A model generated the notes under the pieces. That model was given only the letters and a program-made list of their open reading frames with translations. It was not told where the DNA came from and searched no databases. The position numbers were made by a program, and so were the translations under genes. Positions 17,662 through 28,451 of a stretch of DNA of 35,211 nucleotides are shown piece by piece. The stretch covers positions 1 through 35,211 of the forward strand of contig NW_013654143.1 in the NCBI RefSeq assembly GCF_000499385.1. The letters are read 5' to 3'. Positions within the stretch are counted from its first letter, which is position 1. Every line of letters starts with the position of its first letter. The stretch comes from Eimeria necatrix. Its lineage: Eukaryota > Apicomplexa > Conoidasida > Eucoccidiorida > Eimeriidae.

Positions 17662-18331
17662 TAAGCCTCCCACTCATTTCAGCTGTAAGTGATAATAACT
17701 AAATGGCCCAATGCAGTTTGATGCTTTGTTTGTTTGCCTTATCATTCTCGTGGGGACTTGCAGTAGCCAACAGAATGCGCAGCAACCACGCTTTCTCTTT
17801 CACCGGCAAGATGAAATTGCTCTTCGTACATGTTTGTTAGCTATACAGGCTCGTGAAAAGCAAGCAAATTGAAAGCCGCAGCAGTTTTTCTTTCACATTT
17901 AAGGGAGCGAATCGCTTGTCTTCCGTCTCTCTGACTATGCTGGCTAGCCCACAGACAAGGAATATTATGAAATACTCTATCAACATGAAATTTAACTTTG
18001 CCCCGCAGGAACATTGCTCGTGCTCTTGAGATCTGTGTTCATCCCATCAGTGTGCGGCAGTTACGCAGGCTGGTGGTGAGGCAAATATTGATACGCCAAT
18101 TTTGACCCGCCAGACAGATCCACTGCTGCTTTTTAAATAAGTTCCATTGTGTGTGTCTCATGTGAGCGTGCTTTTTGAGCCAGTGCGAGCGCAACTTCAA
18201 GTGCCTTCAGCCCCACACCAGCTTCCTATGATCTTCAGTGTCTCTCTGGCAGTTGAAACGGAGCTTCTACCCCAGTACCCCCTGAGCACGCCTCGAGATA
18301 ACGGCACAGAATTGAAACGTCAATTTTTTTA

Positions 18332-18489
18332 ACGCCACGAGTATATTCAACAGGCAGGTTGACCATTAGATCAGAGCTTTTTGGCTCAGTCACCCGTGTC
18401 CCTTGCGGTGCGCTTCTACAGTCTTGCCACCGGGCATGGTCTGCTTGCCTAAAGCAGATTTTAGAGGCAAAAGGCCTAGTCTGCAACAA
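18332..18489 (-). CDS. Exon-like open stretch (unidentified)
   Basis: After a good acceptor (CTTGTTGCAG) the frame reads TRPFASKICFRQADHARWQD and continues mixed-composition to about 18330. The phase is compatible with the upstream stretch 18867-18640. It has no recognised domain. This is a candidate internal exon only. Confidence 0.22.
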
Positions 18490-18639
18490 GTGGCCTGTTA
18501 CTGGAAACTATTAAATATGCTTTCGAACAATAGTTGCTGAAGGATCTGTGGGCGAAAAAAGGAAAAGTGTTACGCTGCTGTTAACTGCGGACAACAGAGG
18601 TGAAAGTCGCCTTCTCCCAAACTACTTTGCTGCCTTCCA

Positions 18640-18867
18640 CTATTTTTTCACTATTTCTGAGGGAAATTCAATAAAAAGAAACATTTTTTCACTAGAGGCA
18701 ATGTGGTGCGAAGGCAGACTAGGAGCAGATACTATCTTGGCCCACAGAGCCACCGGCTCTGCATCCTTTTTGACCAGTTGCAGTTCGTTCAAAGGCATGC
18801 GCCCGATTTGTAAGGGTTCGCCAGCAAACAAATAGCAGGTTTGGGGTCTGTTGCTGTGTTTTAGCAT
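18640..18867 (-). CDS. Exon-like open stretch with ATG (unidentified)
   Basis: ATG at 18867 opens a 75-codon frame with globular-looking composition (for example LFAGEPLQIGRMPLNELQLV) and no repeat bias. Possible phase-0 donors follow AAGATA and GAAATA. It could be the first exon of a minus-strand gene continuing through 18.4 kb. No family recognised. Confidence 0.22.
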   Translation of the reverse strand: MLKHSNRPQTCYLFAGEPLQIGRMPLNELQLVKKDAEPVALWAKIVSAPSLPSHHIASSEKMFLFIEFPSEIVKK

Positions 18868-19027
18868 AAAAGAATACTTAAAGGCGAAACATTAATGAAC
18901 TAAGTGGCTAGTGGATTTTTTGCGTCTCACGGAGCAGTCTCGTTATTGCGGCAACTGCTCAGAAAGGTGTCCGCGCCTGCTAGCTTTTGTATCTTTTGCT
19001 TTTACCCCTGTGAAAATTTAAGAAACG

Positions 19028-20959
19028 ATGGTCGGTCGCTATCCCGTGATTGCCTTTCTTTTGGTTTCACTGTTGTGGGGAAGTTGCCTCTGCTCGGCGT
19101 TGGGCCGTTCGGCAGGGCCCGCTTTGACACAGGCCGTTAAAGACAAAGTTTCCGAGCCCGTGAGAAGGCCGCCGTCTGCAGAAGCAGCCGATAGGCCAAT
19201 CCCTCAAGTGAAGGCTAGCGAGGAAATAGAAGAACAGGGACCGCCTGCGCGTCCTCTCTTGAAGAGGCCTAATACGTGGGCTGTATTGTTTGCTGTTCTG
19301 GGACTCGCCCTGGCCCTGGGATACTCCGCTACCGCTCTCGATACTGCGGTGAGCAAGATCTACATGTCCTCGCAAGCACTGTAGTCTTCACTCGACACGT
19401 CTGTGGGGGATTCTCCTTGTGCATCACTTGGTGGCGCGCAGCATGAAACGGACACCGTAGACGAAGACAGCAGCGAGGAAGAGGACGAAGACATAACTTG
19501 GAAATCAGGAGGAGCAAGGCCCCAAGAACAAGCCGTGAGCAGTGAATGGGGCCGCAATTCCACGACGTCTAAGCTGCTTTCTCGAAAATGGTTCTTTTGC
19601 AGTTTGCAGTTCATCTGCAGAGCAAAAGTTTTCCAGCTGCCACTTTTTATTCCAAATGCTCCACGGAGGAAGATCAAGACAGCGCTTTTACATCTCGTTC
19701 CCCTCAGCGAAACTCCCTTCTCTGCGCATTTCCACTGTGTGCTTATTGATCCACTCAGGCTGCAACATTTTACGATGTAATTGACGGGGTAGCAAGCTCC
19801 AGGGAGTCTCAGCCGCTTCTCAAGAATGAAAAAGTTCAAGCTCCGGTGCGTTACTAGAAGACAACTGTTAATGGCAGACTTGCAGTCGAAGCCATCCTAA
19901 AAACGAGAGCATGCATTCCCACAACTTGAGGTTCTCAGGAGCAGGGCTCTGGCTTCAGCTAGTCCAGATGTGCCATTGGCCTTGATGCAGCGTTTGCAGG
20001 GCCTTTACTTACAGGTCACAGTGCATTGGTGTCTCATTTATTCTGGCAACGTCTGCGCACGATTTTATTGTTTGGAATGTGTCCTTGTTGCTTTTTCGCA
20101 TGCCCACTTGCTTGTATTTCCAGGGAGTCTAAGTGTGTTCTTACGTCAAGCAGGACTTCAGAAAAGAGTGGTGCCCATGTCCTATTCCTCTATTTTTCCC
20201 GTGTTTCATCTGCTCACTGCACCGCGAACTGGCATTCGCAAGCTTCTCAACGAGCTTTTCATTACAGTTTATGCACCGTAAGGGGAACGTAATGCCAAAA
20301 TGTTTTTGATTGTGCAGCAGGAAAGACGAAAAAAGAGGAAGAGGCAATCGCCGTGGCAATGGCTTTTAGAGAAAATGGGAAGAACTTTTTATTCGTTTTA
20401 CTTCTTGGTAAGGCTGATGAAGAGAGAAATTTCGCAGTAGCCCACGCCTATACGGGCCAGCAGAACTGCTGGAACTTTCATGTCTGCACTAGGTAGGCAG
20501 CTGTCTTCAGATTACAACTGAAAATATCGACGGACACGCTCAACGCGTGCAACTGCAATTCCCTGAAACCCAAGCCTTCCTTATTGTGTGTATGTGCAAA
20601 CAGGGTTCCACTGGTCCTTCTGATGACTCACCACCAAACAGCCCCTTCGTGAGTACAAATTCCCTGTTAGTAATTGCTTCTGATTCTTATCGAACCTTAC
20701 ATTTGCATGCAGACTGAAAGTGCATGTTTGCCTCAGAGGCCCCCGACGTATGTGGCCCCCGTTCTAGAAGACAGCCCGACTGCCTCTGGAGTACGCTTTG
20801 GCTTTTTAAATGTTAATTCAGTCAGTCCTTACGTCAACAGAAGAAATGCCGAGTGGGTATTTGAATAATGTTGCATCAGATGATAGTGGTGTGCCTGTCC
20901 AACTTGTCTCTCTGCAGGCATCCTGGCCTGGGCCTCCGAGTGAAGAAGGCCGCAAATAA
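19028..20959 (+). CDS. Secreted/membrane protein, about eight exons, all phase-0 introns
   Basis: Model exons: 19028-19348, 19442-19534, 19759-19845, 19991-20014 (uncertain micro-exon), 20318-20407, 20604-20648, 20713-20790, 20918-20959. Every junction is phase 0 with GT..AG, and the last exon ends in TAA; the total is about 259 residues. Residues 1-25 are a signal peptide (MVGRYPVIAFLLVSLLWGS..). Residues ~84-103 form a hydrophobic membrane segment (WAVLFAVLGLALALGYS). Exon 2 is very acidic (DEDSSEEEDEDI). Later exons include FYDVIDGVASSRESQPLL and proline-rich APVLEDSPTASG and ASWPGPPSEEGRK. No catalytic domain is recognised. The layout fits a small coccidian secretory-organelle or surface protein. 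Without splicing, exon 1 alone would encode 118 residues ending at 19384. Exons 4 and 5 are the weakest. Confidence 0.55.
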
Positions 20960-23900
20960 TGCGGAGCAATAGACATCTAACAGGTAGGAAAGGTTTTTTT
21001 ACACCAAAGATCGGGAACAACGCTATGAACACCCCTAGATAGTAGATAACTATAGGGGTGTGCGGCCTGTTAATCGATTGCTGTGTTGCGACTAAATAAG
21101 GCCAGAAGTACAAACTGAAAGAACCACATTTTTCCCTTGATGGCCACGCAAAGCGGAGTACTGATACGTTCCAGCGCTTGCTCTGCACGCAGTGACAATG
21201 AGCAAAGTCCGACAGCAGGACATTTTATTTGCGTTTGTGAATCCCACCCCTTCACCTGTAAATGTCGTTCATTTGAAATTGGTTTTCTCCTCGTTTTGCA
21301 TATATTTTTTCGCGGCTGTTGCTTTGCTCCAAATATACAAGCAATGCGCCTTTCGTGCCAACTGAGCAAGTAAAAGACTCTTGCGGCCTATTGCATTGGT
21401 TGACCTCACACTGCGCTGAACGACGAAGCACAGCAAGCTTTGGTTGTTTTAAAGGGTTGTGCCAGCGTGCATATAGCTTCCAACTTCAACAATACAGCAG
21501 CTACCACAGACACATTAGGGCACCAAGGGCAACCAATGCAACGCGAGTGAGTACATTTCCAGAAAGAGACACAGGAGCCAGAATAGCCAAAAGGCAAGCG
21601 AAGGCAGCTGCTGGGAAGTACACGAGGCGAGCTGAACCAAAACAGGCAACTACAGCCATGTGCTGCAACGGGCTGTATGGAGATGAAGTCACCGAAGCAA
21701 AGGGAAAGACAGCCTGCTATACGCAGATCATCCAATCATCCAAGAAGAAGCTTCAGTAGGGATCCTCAGAAAGGCGGTCGGTGGCATTCTTGCTGGGCTC
21801 CTCCAAAACGAGCAGATTCCGCAGAGAAAAAACGCTCGTTGCATGGACGCATTAAAGAGTTCATCGGAAGCAATCTATGGCGTCAACCACGGACAGCAAT
21901 CGTAGTGAAGCTGATAGCTGAAACTTGCGAGGGGCCGCCAAACTGTGCAAACAGGCAGAAAAGTGGGCAAGGTTTAGTCAAGGGAGAAACCCGTAACTAG
22001 CCGTTTTTCGGTTGATGGGTTTCCTGTCCGTGACTCCTAGAAGGCTCTCCTTTGGTACTGCGAAGCCCTTAAACGCGCAGCGGAAGCGTGCTGCGGAGTC
22101 GCGGGAAGGCGGGAAGTGGCATTTCACAAAGTCCAGACTGGTGCAATCAAAGAAGTGCAACTGCGAAACTCCACGCGATCTGCACGATGCAAATAAGCAT
22201 GCAGTGGAAGTTCTTGTTGGCTCTGGCCAGCCCAGGATCCTATCAGGCGGGAAACCGGCCCATGATCCTATCAGGCGAAAAGCAGCAGATTAACGCTTGC
22301 AGTAACAGCTTTGGGCTTCGCTGCTTCCAACTTCTCACCTTTGTCGCCCTTACTACACACAATACAAATAAGCTTATAAAGAGACAATTTAGTGTATCCT
22401 TCGCTATACATGCACAGTGCACTAGTTTGCATCGCATGAATCCTTCTGAAGAATGCAGCTATGTATCAGGTGACGCTTGGCACATCCACGGAGAAAACGT
22501 TGAAGTACTACTGTGACTCCGCCAATTTGCAGAGATCGCACGAAGTGCACGGTTAAACACTTTCCTCAAATGCAACACTAGGAAAGAACTCAGATAACCA
22601 TTCAGGAAGCTTTACAGCAGTATATTTCTTCGGCACAGGACCATCCGCACAAAGGAGATGCCGCATCCCCGCAAAGACCATCAGGGTCGTTCCAGCGTGA
22701 ATCCACGTAAAAGGAGTCCTAGCTTCTCAAGTCCCACAAAAGACCACACAGCCCTTCAACTATTCTACCAACCACCTTGCAGCACGATGCAGACAGCCCT
22801 GGGAGAGTTTGCGGTTGACACTTCGTGAAATGTTTAGGTGATTGGGAAATGCGGCCGATGATGGTGATTGGGAAATGCGGCCGATGCTACTATGCAGTGC
22901 CCTAATGAAATGGTTCGCTGTCACCTTGTCAAGAGACCTTCAGGTGCTCCCGCTTGTAGGTGAAGCTCTCTGGGTCCTGAACATCTGACCCCGTCATTAC
23001 ATCTTTACTGAAACACGTATATTCGCCAAGTTTCCGGAGTGCCTCAACAGCTAAGCCAGAACGAAATGGGAGAGTTAGTGCACTGCAGAAGCACTAATCG
23101 GCTTCAACGTAAGCGTGACTCCAGTCACCACCACTGGATGCTCAGTTAGGCTCACTTTTATTCGACAATGATGCCACGTTTTGCCACCACTCACAAGCAT
23201 GCGGTGTGTCCAGCGCATGTGGAGTGTGTAAGTAGAGACACATGCAAACAATGCAACACAATCCACATTATAGACACAAGCACCTTGCCAGTCAGCAATG
23301 CCAACATGCCAGGATACACGGTTACGGCCTTCTGCTTTGAGTCCACGTAGCAGGCCGAACTATCCCACCTGCAGTCCCCAACAGCCCAACTAGTGCACAA
23401 GATATAATTATGATTCTGAATACAAGCTCGGAATTGCATGACAGTGTGCGTGCTACGTCACACACAGCCTTGCTAAACAGGAACAAACGTAGGCGCTGCT
23501 TATAACCGTCTGGTTTCGGACCGCACAGGATGCGCGTCTTTGCTCAAGACTCACAGATATCGTGCACAGTGCCTCGCACTTTAATGCATGGTTGCTGTGT
23601 ACATCAGCTAATGTTTAGAAGACTGGTGAATGCGTCAATAAAAATAGTTGGTCATGAGTCTGTAGTGTGTTTAGTCGAAGTCACTCACACCACATTCTAC
23701 AACGGAGACCCCAAATCCTGCCATCATGACCTCAGCACCACATTATAAACAACCTTGATTAACGTCGCAACTCTTCAAATTTGTTAGGATGAACACGTCA
23801 AGATCCTTATAAGCACAGTGGCACTGCGCCCATAAAGCAGGTACTCACAGGCTGCAGCCCCCGAGTAGTCTCACACGTTGAACCCTAGAATATAGAGCTC

Positions 23901-24504
23901 TTTTCAAGAGTGTGGACTCTAAATATTATACCGTGACGCCAAAAACATATGCCCCAAACCGATAATTATTTACCTGTTGACTGCTAACCTTTTATTTCCT
24001 TCCCTTAACGCCAGCGCAACCCATTGGTGTGAGCCGCAAAAGCAGCTGTATGTGTGCCCTGGACCTTGGGCGTCCCGTTGCGTGTTATATTAAATTCATA
24101 TATTTTTTTCATAGTAATGGATGCGTGGAAGACGACAAACATTTCGGGCTTTGCGCTTCAAGTCAACGACACAGAAGCCGAAGCAGCAGCACCAGCTGCT
24201 GCAACGCCAGCAACGTTGGATTAGCAGCAACCGATCACACTTTACTGAGGACATCGCTTCAGTACAAATACAGTGCCAACAATATCAATGTCCCGAAGCT
24301 TCCGCACCTCCTCAGTAGCAGCAATTATCGTAGACACCACTGGAGTAGCAGAGGCAGCAGCAATGCAGCAACAGTTAACTGCAGCTTCGGGCTGAATATT
24401 TCAGCGAGTCCATGTGAGGAATAGGTGAAACATCCAAGGTAATTAAGGCCATCGCAGCACTAACAGAAGGAAGAGAGTTTTTGGATGAGTTCGTCGTGTT
24501 AGAA
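20960..24504. other. Long stretch without a confident gene
   Basis: Many short frames overlap on both strands and none has a recognisable domain. Small-scale tandem duplications occur at 22207-22275 (ATCCTATCAGGCG twice) and 22839-22886. Minus 21692-21501 encodes a hydrophobic frame (CLLAILAPVSLSG, VALVALGALMCLW) that I could not join to other exons. An ATG at 24118 opens only 35 codons and could be an upstream exon of the UBE2W gene, but this is not supported. Confidence 0.4.
22839..22886. repeat. Tandem duplication of 25 bp
   Basis: GTGATTGGGAAATGCGGCCG followed by ATGAT occurs twice in direct tandem, then diverges. It is one of few repeats in the repeat-poor part. Confidence 0.85.
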
Positions 24505-26103
24505 ATGGGAAATGTACAGCAGCTTGGCATTCAGGGAGAGGGAGGAGTCTCGGGCGGAAGAAGGGGCTGGTTTCGGGGCAGCAGCGGAAGCAGCAGCACG
24601 GCAAGCAGTAGCAGCAGCAGCATGAACAGCAGCAGTAGCAGTATGAGAAAGAACGACAGGAGCATCGCAGCGTCAGCATCATCGCCAGCAGAAAACCCGT
24701 GCAATACGAAATCAACAGCAACAGCAGCATCAGAAGAGGCACTGAAGTTAACTTTCGCACCAGAAGCAGCAGCAGCTGCTGCGGCTGCAGCAGCGCCAAC
24801 GGCAACACCGGCTAGGGAGGCGCTTGTGCCTTTTTCCCCAGAAGAAGGCCGGCGAGAACTGAGTCGTAGATGGGGAAATACAACAATGTTTAAAAGGCAA
24901 GTGACTATACTGGGTCAAAACCTCGGGGTTTGCTGCTTAACCTGCTTGTCCTGCTGCAGCACATGCTTTTTCCCTTTGTTTCCGCTCCATTCAATCAAAG
25001 CAACACAGCTGTTCATTTGAGAGGTTCTTTTTTAGAGTGTGTGTTTAGACTTGAAAAGGAGAGGCAGACGTTCCTGCGAGAGGCTTTGGATGGGATTGTT
25101 TTGGTACTTCCTCTTGAGTATGCGGACCTTGATGCGACTGAGTTTCTTTCTGCTGCACACCCCCCCCGTCCGCAGCAGCAACAGTGGCAGCAGCAGCAGC
25201 AGCAGCAGCAAGGAGCATCTCAGCAGGAGGGGCTCGGGGATGGGCGTAGCTGTGGAAACACTTCTTCTGCGGCCATCAAAGCTGGACCCAGCAGCAGCAG
25301 CAGCAGCAACAGCAAGAACAGCAAAGCCGCTCGACTGCTTTCACGCTTTCCCCCGTCTTTGTTGCAGTACAGAGCAGCAGCTGTCGATGGAGTTCGATGG
25401 CTCGTTGCCATTGAAGGAGCTCCAGACACCGCATACGCAAACGATCCTTTCCTCCTGAGCTTCAAGTTCTTTCCGAAGTATCCCATTGGTGGGACTGAAT
25501 CCCTGGGCCAGCAGTCAATTAGCTTTCTACTAAAGAGGAAGACATTTCTCCTCGGAGGCCGTGGATTGTACCTGAGGATTTAGAAATAGGAATCACCTCG
25601 TAGCATTTCTAGAGCCACTTCCAACCGAAGTCGCAGGCTAAGAACTTGCAAGATTCAAACACTGACTATGAGAGCAAGCCATTTCAAGAAAGCCTTAATA
25701 CATGCCAAGTAGCCAGCAATACAGATAGTGCTACATGCCCTGAAGGGGGACCTGCCGCGCCGCGTGTAGTTCTTGACGAATTTGGGCTTCAAATGCAGCC
25801 GATGCACAATTTGTTTGTGTCTCTGCTGCTTCTGGATTTGCAGACTCTCCGGAGTTGGTATTCGTGGCTCCTTTTGTCCCCGTTCACCCCCACGTCTACA
25901 GCAACGGACATATTTGTCTCTCTATCCTGTATGACCAGTGGTCGCCTGCCTTAGGAGTCAAGGCGTGTTGCATTTCGCTGCTCTCAATGCTTAGCAGCAA
26001 CACAGAGAAACAGCCACCAGTGGACGACAGAGTCTACTGCGACTCCAGGGGTTTGCGGGGCCCAAAAGGGGTCAAGTGGCACTTCCACGACGATACTGTG
26101 TAG
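24505..26103 (+). CDS. UBE2W: Ubiquitin-conjugating enzyme E2, UBE2W type (three exons)
   Basis: Transfers ubiquitin from E1 through a thioester Cys. UBE2W members are known to modify substrate N-termini. Exons: 24505-24896, 25049-25488, 25844-26103 (TAG). The second junction reads KYPI|DSPELVF, matching the family at YPFDSP. The active-site segment is VHPHVYSNGHICLSIL with Cys codon 25915-25917 (about residue 302), followed by WSPALGVKACCISLLSMLSS and the family ending WHFHDDTV. The first junction joins MFKR to LEKERQ using AAAAG|GCAAGT, a GC-AG donor; no GT donor keeps frame and homology. From ATG 24505 the protein has 363 residues against about 150-160 for the family. The extra parts are a Ser/Ala-rich N-terminus (~120 residues) and a Gln/Ser-rich insert (~80 residues, about 25165-25380) inside the UBC fold. 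ATG 24886, just before the intron, would give a family-like start. Confidence 0.9.
25183..25330 (+). repeat. CAG/AGC runs encoding a Gln/Ser insert in the E2 fold
   Basis: CAG codons (Gln) at about 25176-25213 and AGC codons (Ser) at about 25290-25325 are read in the UBE2W frame. No stop or convincing intron border interrupts the stretch, so the insert appears translated. Confidence 0.75.
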
Positions 26104-28451
26104 CAGCAGTAGCAGCGGGGGCGGCTACTGCTGCATCAACTAGTTTTGCATGCACGGTTCTTGTGTAGTGGCAGTCGTCGCTGATTCTGGTGGCGCGAGG
26201 TACTTCGTGAAAGCCAGGTTTCCTTATCAACAGTACGCGTGCCAACAGCATAAACTGCTCGGGTAGCTGACTTTTAAAAAGGTGCAGGCTGCATGGGCAG
26301 TGATCATGGCTACCTTAGTAACTGTGTCCTGACCAGAAGTTTGCGAGAAGCTCCTCTGCGGCAACAAGCGCAACAGCAACAGTTGCAAAACCATCCCCAG
26401 AAACAGCGGCATCAAAAACAGCGCCCGCAGGTTGGTTATGTGGAGCTTGGCATTCTGTTGTGTTTCAAGAGACCAGACATGCATTTATTGCTGGGTAAAA
26501 TTGCTCAGAAGTAGACAGGAACATCCTTTCAGGTCAATAAATTTGCTCATAACTGAAAGCGCTAGGTGTGATGGCATGTAGCAGCGCCATGCCAACAGGG
26601 GAATGACCACCTGCAGTTTTATTGGATATGGCTGGCTAGTTGTATAATGATAGGGTAGATAAGAGTGCACATTGGACTGCGGATCTGTAGCGGCACGTCC
26701 TGACAAAAAGCAGCAGAAGCTACAGATAATGGTACTATGACTTACTTATCCAAACATAAACGATGGTGACGATGCTGCGCGTACAAGTCCAGCCATGTAG
26801 TTTCTTCTCCGTGGAGCTTTTTCGCAGAAGCCGCATGACTGGCAGTAGTGGATGCGATACTAAGCATGGTTCACACAACAAGTGACAAGTGCGTCTTTCG
26901 CTTTTGAGTTCGTGGTTGATGGGCAATAATGCTCTGCGGTGCTCAGGAGCCCGCAGGCCTCCTCGCCAGACTGCCTCATCGGGGTTTCTGTTCTTCTTCA
27001 AGTGAGACATCAGTGGACCTCCCTTTAGCCGGCCAATTTTCAAGCTAGACGCCTTTTCGTTGTTCTCTGAGGCTGCTTCTGTGTTACAGTCAATGACGCC
27101 TAGAGCGAGGTACGGCCACTATATGGAGGGTAGCACTGCGCTGCTTTTTCTTTTGATTGGTCAGAAAGCTGATTCCTGTACGCCTGCACTGTGTAGCGTG
27201 ACGATGCAGCCCAATCTTAATGATGCAGATTATAGCGCCGGCAAGGGCTTGTTGAGCGGTTTTTTTGCCTGGGTTGCATGAGCCTGTTTCCGAGCTATAT
27301 CATGGTGCACTGCATCTCCGGGTGAGAGTCTTTTTCTTCCTGAGCTTTCTATTCTTAGCAGTTAATTTGGTGCTTTGGATCTTCAACCCATCTAGCTTCG
27401 TTTGGTCCCGAGCTTGCAGTAAAGAATCCACACACTTAGCACTCCATAGCTATTCCTTTTTGTTCTGGACAAAGCCGCGCAGGTCCAGCTAGTCGTGCCA
27501 GACTTTCTTCTGGAAGCTAGTGCTTAGCTGCTCCTGAAGGCGCTGTTTAACAATTAGTTCCACATGCGACATTCTACCTACTGCGGATTTCGATTTATCA
27601 GCGCAGCTGCTTTCACTGTAATACTGGTTTATAGGTAAGAATGAAAACGTTTTCTAGTAGTCAGAAAGCCTTCTTTCCCATGCTCAGCTTGTGCACACCA
27701 GTCCTTAACAGTGCTCATGGATGATCTGTCATAGAACAAGTTGACGATGAAAGGAAGAACGTTCCACAGTGCGTTCCTCAGCGATCTACCTAACTCAACT
27801 GTCGTGCGACAGTCTGAACGAAGTGGCGAAACCGCATCTGTGGGGGACGCATGCATCGCCGTCACCTTCGGAGTAATGTCCTAACAGAGTGCAGGCACGT
27901 GCTGATCTATACACGAGAATAACTACAAGCAGTCAATGAAAATGAGCAAAATAGTGTGCCAGAGCACTGGCTGGTGAGTGATGTAACCAACCTCACCTTT
28001 GTGCAGTTGAGAACCAACATCTCTTGTCTTTGCTTAATGTGTTAGGAAGTGTTCCTGCGGCTCCATTACTTGAGCAAGTGTTTGACAATTATTATTTCAA
28101 CTGTTTCGACAGAACGATCGCTGCGGACCTTCGGCCTCGACCTTCGGCCTCGCATGCATCACCAAGTTTCACCAGCGAGCTCCTGGTACTTTGCACGAAA
28201 CTAGAGTGAAAACTTGGAATATGGAACGGAAAATGCAACTTTCGTAAAATGAAATCTAATTCAGGGAGTTTGGCGGCACAGCAACGCTGTTTGGAGCCAC
28301 TGGGAATAAAAGTCAAGAGAGCGAGGCGCCAAAGTGCGCTCGATTCGCAACATTGATGCAATCCCTGTCTAACTGCTTGCGCAGAGACGCAGAAATTCCA
28401 TTGTGATGAAGCTCGAAAAAATATTTGCGTTTTAATCCTCTTCATCTTAAA
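26104..28451. other. Stretch without a confident gene
   Basis: The first part is probably the UBE2W 3' UTR. A Gln-rich 73-codon frame at 26293-26514 and a basic 102-codon minus frame at 27043-26735 have no recognisable features. A 13-base direct duplication (GACCTTCGGCCTC twice) lies at about 28125-28152. The last few hundred bases should hold the promoter of the next gene. Confidence 0.4.

Larger units (their letters stand above)
16110..19027. other. Long stretch without a confident gene
   Basis: Open frames are short and lack domains. The best coding-like pieces are on the minus strand: 18867-18640, 18489-18330 and 17661-17479. They may be exons of one unresolved gene and are listed separately. 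No large repeats are visible, typical of the repeat-poor part of the window. Confidence 0.4.

Noticed and set aside
21501..21692. Small hydrophobic minus-strand frame, possible membrane protein
   Set aside because: It overlaps longer frames in other phases, has no signal peptide at its start, and could not be joined to other exons.
24029..24424. 131-codon plus-strand frame upstream of UBE2W
   Set aside because: It is Ser/Arg/His-rich from repeat-like codons in the wrong phase to join the E2 exons. No homology recognised.
26293..26514. 73-codon Gln-rich frame downstream of UBE2W
   Set aside because: It sits where the UBE2W 3' UTR is expected, is CAG-driven and lacks a domain.
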